A stretch of DNA of 64,000 bases, taken from Mytilus trossulus. Taxonomy: Eukaryota; Mollusca; Bivalvia; Mytilida; Mytilidae. Where the stretch lies: positions 10,306,195-10,370,194 of the forward strand of contig NC_086384.1 in NCBI RefSeq assembly GCF_036588685.1, written 5' to 3'. A program made the position numbers and the translations under genes. The notes beneath the pieces were generated by a model. The model was not told the DNA's origin, did no database searches, and worked only from the letters and a program-made list of their open reading frames with translations. Of this stretch, positions 12,622 to 25,400 are shown piece after piece. Each line of letters begins with the position of its first letter. The first letter of the stretch is position 1.

Positions 12622-13555
12622 TTAGCTCACCTGGCCTAAAGGGTCAATAGAGCTTTTCTTATCACTTTGCGTCCGTCGTCGTCGTCCGTCGTCGTTAACT
12701 CACACAAAAATCTTCTCCTTTGAAACTCCAAAGCCAAATTTAACCGAACTTGGCCGGCCCACAATCATCATTGGGTATCTCATTTAAAAAAAAAATGTGT
12801 TCAGTGACCCAGCCAACCAACCAAAATGGCCACCATGTCCAATAATAGGACATAGGGTTAAAATGTAAGTTTTGGCTAATATCTCTGAAACCAAAACATT
12901 TAGAGCAAATCTGACAGGGTAAAATTGTTATTGAGGTTAAGATACATCTGCCCTGAAATTTTCACATGAATCGGACAACCCGTTGTTGGGTTGCTGTCCC
13001 TAAATTGGTAATTTTAAGAAAATTTTGCCGCTTTTGGTTATTATCTTGAATATTATTATAGATACAGATAAACTGTAAACAGCAATAATGTTCATCAAAG
13101 TAAGAACTACAAATAAGTCAACATGACCAAAATGGTTAGTTGACCCTTTAAGGAATTATTGGCCTTAATGGTCTATATTTTACAATCTATATTTTACAAA
13201 AATCTTCTCCTCTGAAATTACAAAGACAAATTTAACCAAAATTAACTTGCCCACAATCTTCGCTAGCCAAGGGTTACGATCCACACCCGCTCTAAGAGAG
13301 CAGGAGTGGATCGTAACCCTTGGCTAGCAAAGATGCTTGCCCACATTCATCATTAGGGTTTTTAGTTTAAAAAATGTGTCCGATGACCCGGTCCGCGAAC
13401 CAGGATGGCTGACATGGTTAAAAATAGTACATAGGGTAAAATGCAGTTTTTGGCTCATATCTGAAAGCGTTTAGAGTAAATCTGACGGATACAATTCTTT
13501 ATTAGGTCTAGATCTATCTTCTCTAAAATTTCCAGACCAATCTAGCAACCCGTTT
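12622..13555 (+). repeat. Bivalve 'agctcacctggcc' repeat, interrupted by a hairpin element
   Basis: It opens with ttagctcacctggcc and a (cgtcgt)n stretch. Units with aaaatcttctcctttgaaac and ccaaccaaccaaaatggc follow. The better copy at 39771-41055 has the same order. The second unit here is split by the fold-back element at 13262-13328. I recognise the family as widespread in bivalves; it is non-coding. Downstream, 13556-15300 shows no gene, only AT-rich DNA and an (att)n microsatellite near 14607-14630. Confidence 0.65.
13262..13328. mobile_element. Tight fold-back element, 32-bp arms
   Basis: The arms at 13262-13293 and 13297-13328 are inverted copies with two mismatches and a 3-base loop. 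The ends are GCTAGCCAAGGG / CCCTTGGCTAGC, and the arms include ggttacgatccac. It sits inside an older dispersed repeat. The flanking sequence cttgcccaca occurs on both sides, which suggests insertion with a target duplication of roughly 10-14 bases. The arm shares its core with the 31-bp minisatellite at 10293-10470. Confidence 0.7.
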
Positions 13556-15304
13556 ATAAAATGGATTAAAAATGTTGCGCTAAAATTGCAATTAATAATT
13601 CTACTTTTCGCTAAAATCGGTGAAATAGGTTGCGCTAAACTAGGTTTAACTTTGTGGTCAAAACCTCCATTTTTTGCGCTAAAAAGTCCTCCATCGTGAA
13701 TTTAAGAACACTGTCATGAGACTTTAATTGACTCCTAAACAGACCAGCTTATAAATTGTCTATGATGCATCGATCATTAAATTGTTCCGAAATTATTATT
13801 TTTTTAGCTGAAAGTAAAATACATTTCGGGTTAGAAAGGGACCGTTACAATTATTGGTATTCTTTCAATCTTCTTAAACATTTTTCTTTCAACATTTTTT
13901 TCCTTACTTTGCATATCAAAGTAACGCAAAACTACCGTTTATGGTGTTCAATATTATACTAATGCAACAATAATTTGATGAATTAAAGTTATTTGTTATA
14001 GACCATTTGCATACTCGGAAATCCGAAAAAGTCAATAATATGACTTTATTGCGTAGTACACTTGTACGCGATAAAACCTATTACTACGCAGTTTTATTTA
14101 TTTGTGTAAATACAGGTTACCTTTGTGCACTTATCGTCGGATTTATAATCCTTGTGAATCGTTATAAATATGACATCTTCAAACAAACCTTTTGGGAGAG
14201 CTGTGAAGGGTGCCCTTTTCATATTTTTTGTACTTCACCAATTGATTCCGGAATATTTCAATATATTTAGATATGTGCATTAGGCATGTTAGGTAAGTCC
14301 TTTTACACATATTATATGATATATGGATAAAGTGATTGATAATGTTTGTTTCAATAACTAAAACTGAATACTATATAATTATACGCTCGGTATTTTTTGT
14401 AATCCTGTTTGCTGCAGTCAATTAAGAGTGACTAGGACGTTGAGAAATTAGTAATTAACTGATCAAACCACTATAAAATCAAAAATGGTTTCTTGATATT
14501 CAAGATGTCTCTTGGTTTTAAAAATCATTACTTTTAATTTTATATTGAAAAAAAAATGATAAATTAACTAATATATTACTTCAAAAGGTTTAATTTAACA
14601 GTAACAATTATTATTATTATTATTATTTGATATTTAATTATAATGGTATGTAATATTTCATTATTGTTTTCAATTTTAAATTATTTTAGCTTTGAAATTG
14701 TACTTTGGAATTAATTACCTCGACGTTTTGTATATTAAATGAACAGCGAATTTCTTCATATTCTAGTTGTCAATCGATCCCGGCCTGCCTACACATCGAC
14801 AGCAATGCCATGCACCATCCTAGGCATTGTCATAGCTAGTTTCCCCATCATGTTAAGACCCAGAACCAGCTCTCACAGATGTAGTTCGTCTGTTGAGAGT
14901 CTGTCGGGAATCAACGACTAACTTCACAATATACCAACAATCTATATACCATTCATATGTATAGCAATGTCGTCTTTTTTTTGGGTTAAAATATATGGTG
15001 GAGGACCCGGGCAAATATCTGTCAGAATACTAGGTGTTTACTACCTTTGTATGTAAATTGTTAAAATAGAGGAAATTATTATCATATTATTTTTGCTGAT
15101 GAAGATAAACATAGTGGAATTTTATTCAGCAAACTATCACATATGACAACGAATAACATTTTGAAGAATAACAAAGGAATTCAAATACTGACTGCAGGCC
15201 ATATTATTTGTTTTAACTTAGACCATCCTATGACACCTATATGTATGTATCCTAACGATATAAAACCCAAATTTAGGACACATATCTTAGAAGACTTTGT
15301 TTAA

Positions 15305-15470
15305 ATTGTTTTACATTTGTCTTATCGGCGCCTTATATAGCTGACTATGCGGAATGGACTTTGCTCTTTGTTGAAGGCCGTACGGTGACCTATAGTTGTT
15401 AATGTCTGTGTCATTTTGGTCTTTTGTGGATAGTTGTCTCATTGGCAATCATATCACATCTTTTTTTTAT
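15305..15470 (-). repeat. gatgtgg / gccaatgagacaac family repeat (reverse orientation)
   Basis: Landmarks are gctgactatgcgg, ttgaaggccgtacggtgacc and gtctcattggcaatcat, which are the reverse complement of the block at 19560-19760. The rest of the 15471-16380 spacer before copy C is AT-rich with no gene recognised. Confidence 0.7.
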
Positions 15471-16385
15471 ATTTGGTAAATTTAACCATCAAAACACTAA
15501 TTTGCTATTTCGTGGCGGTCAGTTTTTGTTGATCAAGGTAGTGGTAGAAACAATACTAGTCAATTATGATTAGATTTGAGTGCATCTGCACCGTGCTGGA
15601 ACTTAAATGAAAGAGTGCATCCAGTCAGTACTATTAAAAAAAAATAAACAAAAATTGGGGGATAAAAACAATCCTCCACTCCGCCGATTTTTCTTACTTT
15701 TCATTTCTAAAAAGCTGTTTGGTTTCTTATTTCGCCCCAATATCGTAGACTCGGTCTATTTATAGTTTTTCATACAAAGGAGCAAAGAACGCTCGTTTCA
15801 TTTATGTAATAATACGTAACTTACTACGTAAGATTGACAACGTGTCAAGAAATGAGATCTTTACATTTAATCAAACGGTAAAGCTTTTCTCTCCTTTGAA
15901 TATATATACAAGAAAGACAAACAAGTATGAATCAAGCGTGTTCGTGTGATATAATTTGTCAATACAAGTGAGATTTATAACAGAATGCACCTTTAAAGGG
16001 ATAAACCGAGTTGAAAATGTTACGTAATTAATGTCAGATTAAATTGTCAGATCATACAAAACACCTCATCTTTTAAATCGTTTTGAAATCAGACATAAGT
16101 CAATATGAATTAGCGTGCACAGGATAGCACGTTTGCTGATTGATCAAGGTTATTTAATTAATATATAATTAGACAGAGGTATCAATTAGAATATTTTGTA
16201 CTCTTCTGCGTTCTTTTTGTTAACGCACCCTTTTGTCGTCATTAAGATGTTCGAATGTTGTTCGTTATGTTGCGGAGGTTGGATCGTCCTTCATTTGACA
16301 TTGTCTGGTATCGATCGATCGATAGAAGAGCTGATTCTAAACCTTAACTTTCTCACGTAATCCTTCCGTTCATTTCACTGTTGTG

Positions 16386-16393
16386 TATAAAAT
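16386..16393 (+). promoter_or_regulatory. Candidate TATA box of GRHPR copy C
   Basis: TATAAAAT lies at 16386-16393, with a second TATAAAG at 16408. The start codon is at 16571, which implies a leader of about 150 bases. Unlike copy A there is no CRE palindrome next to it. Confidence 0.35.
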
Positions 16394-16570
16394 ACTGTCC
16401 AGTATCGTATAAAGCCGTTTACAGTGTCACCGACATTTCAACACAGAAATATTGATAACAGCTAAAATCTTGCTATATTTACTCTATACAAATACTAGTT
16501 ATAAATAACATTCGAATATCATTTTATTTAACAGATTACTAGTATATGTTTTTTAACATATCGAGAGAGG

Positions 16571-19294
16571 ATGACAAAAATTAAAGTGTTTGTGACTAGG
16601 AGAATACCCCAACCTGGACTTAATATACTACAACAGGATTGTGATGTACAGTTCTGGGACAGCGATGAAGCCATTCCACAAGAAGAACTTCTCAAGAGAG
16701 TACATGGAGTTGGAGCTTTGTTGTGCATGCTGACTGATAAAATTGATGAAGAAGTTCTAGCAAAAGCAGGTAAATATACATATTTTATTTACTTGTGAAG
16801 ATTTTTATGCCTCTTTTTTTTAACTTTTCGATCAGAATTGTAATATTTGTAGATAATATTATATTCATGTAAAGTCTGCTTTTGAATTCACTTGCAAAAT
16901 CGCCATGCAATCGCAGAAGCTGCTTTGGATCTTTCAACTGCTTTAGAATATAAATAACAAACTTTGCCGGCGACAATTAGGATTTGACTGTCCAAGATAT
17001 GCGTTGGTTCCCTTTCGTGTCGTGTAAATTTTAACTGCGACGATGTATATGTTTTCATTTTTAAAAGCAGACATTTCGTAGCTGGTTTTATTTGAAATAA
17101 TTCGAAATAAATAAGCTTCATTTCAAGTACTTTTCAAGTTACGACAAACACTTTTACTTCATTTTTTTTTGGTGATTATTTAGATCAAAATTCGGGAAAA
17201 GGGGGGATTGATGTATCTTAAAAATTCGTTTACTTGATTCAAAACTTAACAATATTGTAGAAAGATTAGTGCTGATTTGGCAATAAATATAAGAAGTTAG
17301 TGCATATGTCAGACCCATGCATCTTACATAATTGTATTGATTTTGTTTAATATAAATGATGAATGACATCAACATTCAAATCTTCAATGGGAGCAGTGCA
17401 ATAGCAATCCACTTTATCTGGTTTTAAAATTCAATGTGAGTTTTAAATCTAACAAAATAAAAAAAATGAAATATATCGGAAAAAAAGTGCACATCAAAAA
17501 CTATTTTTGCAGTGTAAGGGAAATAATCCCGATAGGACTCATAACAAATACTTGAAATAGGCTCTTTTTAATAGGTGAAAACCTGTGTATTAACACATAT
17601 GCTCCTTTTAATAGGTGAAAACCTGCGTATTAACAAATATACTCTTTTTAATAGGTGAAAACCTGCGTATTGTATCCACAATGTCAGTAGGATATGAGCA
17701 CATAGATCTTGAAGCTTGTAAAAGGAGAGGGATAGCTGTTACAAACACTCCAAATGTGTCAACTGATAGTGTGTCAGAACTAACGGTGTCTCTTCTACTG
17801 CTGGTGGCCAGAAGACTATATGAAGGTACATGTAGATTTAAAATTAGTCTTGAGTTAGATATATCATAAAGTAGAGATGTTAAGTTATAAATAGTAATTG
17901 CTCAACTTGATAAGTTACATGCATGCTTGTGCAAATGCTACCCACTTTTAAGCTATGTTCATGCTCTATAATTCAACATTTTTTGTTACAGCAATGTTTT
18001 GCTAATGAATATTTTAAAGAAAATGAACAATAATCCGGTATAATTATTTGAACATGAGAATAATTGGAAAGTTCAGCTCCGACATTCCACACAAATAAAA
18101 TGACAAACAATTCATCCAAACTTCAATCTAATTAAAATATAGATCTCTGACTTTGTTATACTGCGTTATACTCATATGTAGTGTAACGAAATCAGAGATC
18201 TATATTTTAATTAGATTGTCCATTCTCAGAAATGATTATTATTAAAACCTTAAGAGAGCTCAACATAAATGTAGTTAACGAACACCAAGTAGTTTTCTTG
18301 GATTTCAATGAAATTGTTTGAAAACAAGACTTATTCGTATAAGAATTTCAGCTCATATCAAGTTGAGAGAAACTCAAAACGTCATAGCAAACCCCCACCC
18401 CCAAACAAAAACACCACGAAAATAGAAACAAACCCACAAAAGCACAACTTAGAACAATACAGATAGTGCAACACAAACCTTACCAAAACCAGGAGATGAT
18501 CTCAAATGCTTCGAAAGGGTAAACGGATACTGCTACTCATTTGGCGCATGTTGAAAGGACCAGTTTGGCTGACCATGTCAATATGTGCTTTTTATCATAT
18601 CATTACAAATGCTATTGGTATATGCACAAAGACCCCTTTCCGTTAAATAATATACATATGCATCCATTGTATTTCAGGAATACGTGCAGTACACGGAGGA
18701 GAATGGGGTAAATGGAAGCCTATGTGGCTGTGTGGAGTAGAATTAACAAACAAAACAGTCGGAATCCTCGGACTTGGTCGTATAGGATACGGGGTGGCCA
18801 AACGACTAAAACCTTTCGGAATTGATAGAATTATTTACCATGATGTCTGCAGAGTCAGTTATGCTGATGATATTGGCGCTACATATGTAGATTTTGCCAT
18901 GTTGTTGAGCGATTCTGATATCATATGTATATGTTGTAATTTAACTCCACAAACAAAGCACAAGTTTAATACGAAGGCTTTCGAAAAGATGAAGAATAGC
19001 GCAGTGTTGATTAATTCCGGGAGAGGGGGAGTAATCCAACATGATGACCTATATGAAGCATTACGTACAAACACTATTGCTGCTGCCGGATTGGATGTCA
19101 CTGAACCGGAACCACTTCCTAAAGATCATCCGTTATTGACATTAAACAACTGTATTGTTCTCCCTCATATGGGTAGTAATACATGGGAATCAAGAAACAG
19201 TATGTCGGAAATTGCTGCGACTAATATTATTTCTGTTTTAAATGGTACGAATGCAGTAGGTGAAGTTATTCCTCCGCGTAGTAATGGTCTATGA
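16571..19294 (+). CDS. GRHPR: Glyoxylate/hydroxypyruvate reductase-like copy C
   Basis: The gene has three coding exons: 16571-16769, 17655-17825 and 18678-19294. Both introns are phase 1 and the product is 328 residues, the standard length for the family. It carries every expected landmark: VTRRIPQPG at the start, MSVGYEH in the substrate loop, WKPMWLCG, GLGRIG (155-160), catalytic Arg239 (SGRGG), Glu268 (EPEPLPKDHP) and His287 (LPHMGSNT). By family it is a cytosolic NAD(P)H-dependent reductase of glyoxylate and hydroxypyruvate, and it is the most canonical of the three copies. The exon 2 acceptor is embedded in a three-fold 40-bp repeat (17561-17680). Only the last acceptor keeps the frame open. 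An AATAAA lies at 19517. Confidence 0.92.
17561..17680 (+). repeat. 40-bp triplication spanning the exon 2 acceptor of copy C
   Basis: Three adjacent 40-base units (17561-17600, 17601-17640, 17641-17680) each contain a ctNtttttaatag acceptor followed by gtgaaaacctgNgtatt, the first bases of exon 2. Only the third runs on into the true exon (exon start 17655). Splicing at either earlier acceptor gives an in-frame TGA within about 14 codons. Confidence 0.9.
18124..18218. repeat. Perfect 27-bp fold-back in intron 2 of copy C
   Basis: The arms at 18124-18150 and 18192-18218 are exact inverted copies, with the core tatagatctctga. The 41-base loop extends the pairing imperfectly (ctttgttatact against agtgtaacgaaa). 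It probably derives from a small MITE. Confidence 0.75.
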
Positions 19295-19559
19295 TTAAAA
19301 AATAGAATGACAGCAACACGAGATCGCTTTGTTATATATTTTTTTTATCGTTAATTGTTCCCGATTATCGATATATTTGTAAACGAAACAGTAAAGCATA
19401 ATATATGGTTGATGTTGTAATTTGATTTCTTCGTTTTTGTTGAAAATAGTCTATGTTGGTCAAGTTGAAGGTTAACATCATTAAAGTTAAGTTGTTTCTG
19501 ATGATTTCTTTATCTAAATAAAAAAAGGAGCAAAAGGCGAAATTTTCTTTTCAATATTA

Positions 19560-19760
19560 AAAAGAAGATGTGGTATGATTGCCAATGAGACAACTATTCA
19601 CAAAAGACCAAAATGACACAGAAATTAACAACTACAGGTCACCGTACGGCCTTCAATAATGAGCAAAGCCCATACCGCATAGTAAGCTATAAAAGACTCC
19701 TATAAGACAATGTAAAACAATTCAAACGAGAAAACTAACGGCCTTATTTATGTAAAAAAA
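19560..19760 (+). repeat. gatgtgg / gccaatgagacaac family repeat
   Basis: It begins gaagatgtggtatgattgcc and runs through 'gaccaaaatgacacag' and 'ccgtacggccttcaa' to 'cttatttatgtaaa'. This is the cleanest copy of the family in the window. Other copies are at 15305-15470, 24595-24945, 25468-25740, 32640-32980, 38040-38205 and 62440-62590. Confidence 0.8.
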
Positions 19761-20039
19761 ATGAACGAAAAATTATCATATGTACCAATTGAAAATTCAA
19801 TCTGAACATACATGTAAACTAAATGTGGTTAATTCATCCAGTCTTTCGGAATATACTGCTTATGTTTCTTTTGACGCTAAAATCGGAAAAAACACATTAT
19901 TTTGTACTGACTTTTACTACACCCTCCGAAGGTATTAAATTGTATTTTGTACTTTATTTTTTCCATATAAACTATTGTCTGATTCTGATATTGCATTCTT
20001 GCTCGTAAACGCGAAGACGATCGAATTATTCTACATTCA

Positions 20040-20345
20040 TTGTCAATTTGGGAATAATGGAAAGTAAAAGAGAGGCGAAAGATACCGAAGGGACATTCAA
20101 ACTCATAAGTCGAAATAAACTGACAACTTCATCTCTAAAAAAGAAAAAAAAAACAACAAACAAATGATAGCCCCTTCCTTATACAATAATAGCAGAAGCT
20201 ACTCGATAGTTGTTATTATAAGAAAATCCCGAAGGTACTATACTCAAACTCATAAATCGAGAATAAACTGACAACAGAATGGCAAAAAAATCAAAAAACA
20301 ACAAACAACGACAAAACAACATTTCTATAGCAGTAAACTTACAAA
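20040..20345 (+). repeat. Two partial copies of the 'cgaaagataccgaagggac' repeat
   Basis: The motif actcataaNtcgaNaataaactgacaac occurs near 20100-20130 and again near 20250-20275, each followed by an A-rich tract. A third fragment is at 39538-39600. I recognise this as a common mussel repeat. From 20346 to 21849 there is no recognisable gene. Confidence 0.55.
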
Positions 20346-21969
20346 ATATTGACTTAGCAACATCTTTCAATCATGCACGCTAGCACCGTAGATGATCTCA
20401 GGTGCGCAGGTAGGGCTAGCAGATACTGCTGAACAGATGAAACACAATTATTGATTTTGAAAGTCTTGCACCGTGGTTGTTTTTTTCTGTGAAAAAAAAA
20501 TTGAAGTACGGTATTCAGTAATAGTGCTGAAATGCATTGAATCAGGAGACAAAAACAGTATGTTATTATATTCCTGACAATTATAAAACAGTCAACTGTC
20601 TTGAAAAAAATGAGATGTTACATATTATAACATATTGCATCTGTGGCGTGACCAATTTTCTATAATTGCTTAAATCGTTAAAAAATCTGCATTAAGGAAA
20701 AATAAACGCGTATCATTTTACACAAACCGAGCCGCTCGAGATATGGTGAAGCATTTTGATGTTTTGAAACTGGTAAAGGGTATCAGTTTAAAGCAGGAAA
20801 CCAGTGATTGATTGGAAATGATTCTACAATATGTATCGTTGTCTTGAGCTAGCTTAATACATGTATTTTATTGGAATGATTTTTTTTGTATAGGCCGCAT
20901 GTGAGATCTTTCTTTTCAAAATATAAGACTATGTCATACATGTACATTGAGAAACTAAAGATATAGGTTATTTATCATCCATGACACACAATCAGTACAT
21001 ACACAGTACAAAACACATTAAAAGTACAGCTCTTATTATTTCTGTTCTGTAACTCAAAACCACCATGAGGCCTTCAACACGAGGAGCAAAAAAGAACTCT
21101 CACATCGCTGGTAGTTTAAGACGACACCAAGCTATTTGAGCGGAATTCTTTGTAAAATAATTCGGGGAGATGTTTCACCACAAAATCATGCAATGTCAAA
21201 GATATCATACTGGAAAGTAGTACATAGCTTACATCATGTACATTAAGCTAAAGTATCTTCTTTTTGAAAAGAGTATATAACTTAAAAGGTCATTGTCTTA
21301 GCAAAAAGAAAAGCCCCGCTTACTAGAACACAAAAATACAGAACACCAAAATCCAAAAGCAGCATAATAATTAATAAACCATAAGATGCAAGGACTGATT
21401 ATTGTTTGAATAACAACTCACAATAAATTACCCTTAATGATAACATGGATAACTTCGAAAATATAAATATTATTTTAACATCCTGTCTCATTTTAAATGC
21501 ACTTTCAAGATATGCAAATATATATTTTTTTAAAAATTTTATGGGAATGCTGATAAACTCTAAGTCATTTTGTTTACGATTAATGTGTTTTACAAATTAA
21601 AATATCCACATGTATACATCACAATCACGTCCCTCATCAACTACGTTCAATTTATAAAAACTACATAATTGTGAATGTGTGCTTATCAATACTATTTAAT
21701 TCGAAACCTTGATTTAAATGCAAAATCGAAATTTGTGAAAAACAATGTAGGTTTTATCATCAACAATTCATGTAATTTTAATAGTTAAATGTTAATAGCT
21801 TTGATGACGAATTATTTATTCATTATTGATGAATTTATATATGTTATCTAAATGATACTATCTGCCCCTATTTTCATTATTGTCTAAGGCAGTCTATTAT
21901 ATTTTGCTCGTTATAAGTCATGATTATTGGAAAACTGAATATATTTAGTTAGATCCTATGATACCAATT

Positions 21970-22139
21970 CAGGGGCGGATCCAGCCATTTTAAAGAGGGG
22001 GGGGGGTCCCCAACCCAGGATTAAAGGGAGGGTTCAACTATATGTCCCCATTCAAATGCATTGATCGACCAAAAAAAAAGGGGGATTCAAACCCCCGGAA
22101 CCCCCCCCCCCCTTTTCCCCCTTTCTGGATCCGCCACTG
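21970..22139. mobile_element. 170-bp hAT-like MITE
   Basis: The terminal inverted repeats are 15 bases with one mismatch: CAGGGGCGGATCCAG at 21970 and CTGGATCCGCCACTG ending at 22139. The interior holds G and C runs. The CAGG...CTG ends resemble hAT non-autonomous elements; this assignment is inferred. The duplicate segment lacks it near 30830, so it arrived after the duplication. A relative is at 54975-55141. No clean 8-bp target duplication was seen. Confidence 0.75.
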
Positions 22140-22474
22140 CATTGAATACCATGATAACAGTTAAACATAAATCTGTGACAAGTTATCCAGCGAATCTTCT
22201 CCTCTAGGACAATTAATATCATAGAAAGATCAAATTAGATGTCATTTTACAAGTATTTCGAATAAATATTATCAACGAGAGAGAGATTAAAATGCTGTAT
22301 TTCCATAAAATCAAATCATTTAATTCCACCGTAATTCCTTGTGGTAATAATCTCCATAGAAATATGCATTGGCAAAGTCCGTCCTGGGAAATGTAGTTGA
22401 TTGATACAAGTGTTCAATAGCTATGAGCATTTGACATTCCATTTAGTATCAGAGAAGATTCAGATATCAATAAA

Positions 22475-25400
22475 ATGGCAGAAGATAAGTAAGTATTGTT
22501 TGTTGATCATTTATTTCTAATTTTGTAATTTTGTCATATTCCTGGTAACAATTCTAAAAAGGTATCATTTACAGTGTAACTTTATCGGCATTATAATGAT
22601 GTACACCACGTATATTTTTCAATTTCTTCGAAAAACACATGTCGAATTGGATTCAGTTACACAGAGTTAAATGCATTTTAATATGCGTCTCTTTGTGCTG
22701 AATCAAATATTGTAGCGAAAATTTGATCGGAGACGTCGCATCCGTACACATTGAACCAAACGGTCAGCCTCAATGAAAGAATAATATATGTTCGCACAGA
22801 GGATATGTTCCAATCCCCAACTGTAACCTACCGAATTAGACTTATCACCGGGTGTGTACTACCACGAACAGCACGATGGATGCCACATGTGGAGCAGGAT
22901 CTGTATACTCCCATAGCACTTGAGATCATTTCCAGTTTTGGTGGGTTCATGTTGATCAGTAATTTGTGGGTTCATGTTGTGAATTGTGTAATGTTCAACT
23001 GCTTGTTTTTTGTTATTTTTTGTTCGACAACCTTCTATCAATATATCAAGGGATACAGACTACCAATTTTCACATTCTATAAAGTGAAGGATGTTGGTTA
23101 TTGCTAAGTTAATAGCTCTCGGTGTATGGGTTAAAAAATGAGATTCGACGATACCAATAGACAAATAAATAAACAGCTTTAATTAAACTAATTTGTAGTA
23201 CACTGAATTTGGAAATACTTGAACTTTTCAGAACGTTTATAGAGGGAGAGTCGTGGACAAAATCATGCAAACGACAGGAAACAGAAAATACAAACAATTG
23301 TAAGTTTTAAAAACCACAAAAAAACATTAGAGCAAACAGAAACCGAACGACAATGAAATACCGGGTATTACGGTAGTGTAGTAGAAACGGAAATGTGATA
23401 TAAAACATAATTGTTAAAGAAAATATCAATTTTCATATTATAGTATATATTTGGTCCTACATGGAAACCATGTATCTTTAAAAAAGATATCCGACGTATT
23501 TAGATTTGAGTATTATGTTTAAAACTATCATTTCGATAACCTTCAGAAGCACAATGACTTAATGATGCAGGACCTGTTTGATAAAATCTCCATCTGAATG
23601 TTACTGCAAGAATTTTTTTTTACTAAGTCTGTTTATATTAAAGGCAATAATATATAAGAATATTGTGATGACACCTAAAAATTTTATTGGTAAAAAATCT
23701 AGTGCAAATAAAAAGAAACTAATATACATTTACTACTGTTAACATTAAGCTTAATTTATGGTTATCAAAGCTAGAAACTATTGGTAGTATGCATGTAAGT
23801 AGTATCTTTCTGTTTACATTCACCCAAACCCCGCGGAAATCGCACATGCGTAGGTGCGTTCTAAAAGTCATGTACGTTCGTACAAAAAAGTTTACATTAA
23901 AAATTATATAATTATATAATTGTCCCGAATAAACAGCTTTCGTGGATGCAAAGAACTATTGGAGAAACAATTATTTTAATAAAAATATAAATCTTTGTAA
24001 GATCTAGTTCAAATATTTATAATTTATCACTTGCTTTCCATCACGATATAATTTTCGAGACGATTTTTCAAACACAAACAAATCACCCACAATGATGGCA
24101 TTTTGTCCAATCACAGAAAGGATTTTCGAGCATGCGTAGTCTGTTGCCATAGTGAAGCGTCCTTAAGTTCAAAGTGCACAAACCGAAACTATACCGACTA
24201 CGTCGGAAAAAGAGATACCGTGTACGCGATAGAAATCATAAATTGAATTGCAACTTCAAGTACAGATACTTGCTATACTGTAATTTTAAACATTTACGAT
24301 TGCTATATTCAAAGATTAGAAAAAAATGAAAAATTAATCATTGCGATTTTAGGAAAATATGAAAAAATCGAGGGTGATCTTAAGTGTTAAGGAAAGGTAG
24401 GCTAATCCTGCTCTACAGGCTAACAGTTATACTCATGATGTTGAACTCTCGATCTTTTTTTCTGATTGAAATTGATTGTGTATACCGACATGCTTATCTG
24501 TACATGTATTTAAGTTTATATAAGCTAAACTATGTGTATTGGTTTTTTTTATACTTTGCACTTATGCAATCTGCATTATTTTGCTGAATTATAACACGAA
24601 GATGTTGTACGATTGCCATTGCGATAACTCTTCATAATTGATCAAAATGACACAGAAATTACTTAATAGAGGTCAACAATGAGCAAGGCCAATACTGTAT
24701 GGCCCGAAATGACAAATATAAAACAATCTAAACTAGAAAAACTAACGGCTTAATTAATGTACAATGTAATGAACTAAAAACAAATATGTCACACAGCAAC
24801 AACGAATACCACTGGAATTCTGCAACAGGCTCCTGACTTAAGCCAGACACATACAGAATGTTTCGATTTTAACATCTTAGTTGGTAAAAAAACGAAAAAC
24901 GATAAACAAAAACGAACAAAAGCCACCAAAGCACGTGAAATGAGCAATACACTCCTCGTTAATAGAAAGTGATGATTTAAATTTCTCAAGATGAGTTGGA
25001 GACCAAGGGAGGTAACCCGGACAAGGACAATGATTGTGAAAAGGACGAAAAGAACGGATGTGATGAAGATAAGGACAATGCAGATGAAGAAGAGGAAGAC
25101 AATGATTGTGACTGGATGACGAAAGAAGAGGAAGAAAGAAAAATTATACAATGTGTAAGATTTTCAAATGTTCAAGTTAAGGATCTACTTACATGAGGTT
25201 TATAAACTTGATTTTCGGATTTTTTTCTCTCCATACAATACAGGGTGAATGATTTTGCTCGTTAACACCCACTACACTAACACAACATTTTCGTGTATCT
25301 TCTACTTGACTGGGTTAAATAGAAGTAATATCAGAGGGCTCCCAACTTCATCTACATTTTGAACTTCTTTACTTTTAATGCAAATACTGCGGACAATATC

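Noticed and set aside
22751-23107. 118-codon plus-strand frame between exons 1 and 2 of copy 1
   Set aside because: It overlaps a dispersed repeat, and the equivalent stretch in copy 2 is broken by indels.
24829-24990. Copy 1 of the acidic gene as a frameshifted pseudogene
   Set aside because: The frameshift and TGA lie only in the repeat-derived sequence upstream of the exon 3 acceptor; with the acceptor at 24990 the four-exon frame is intact.
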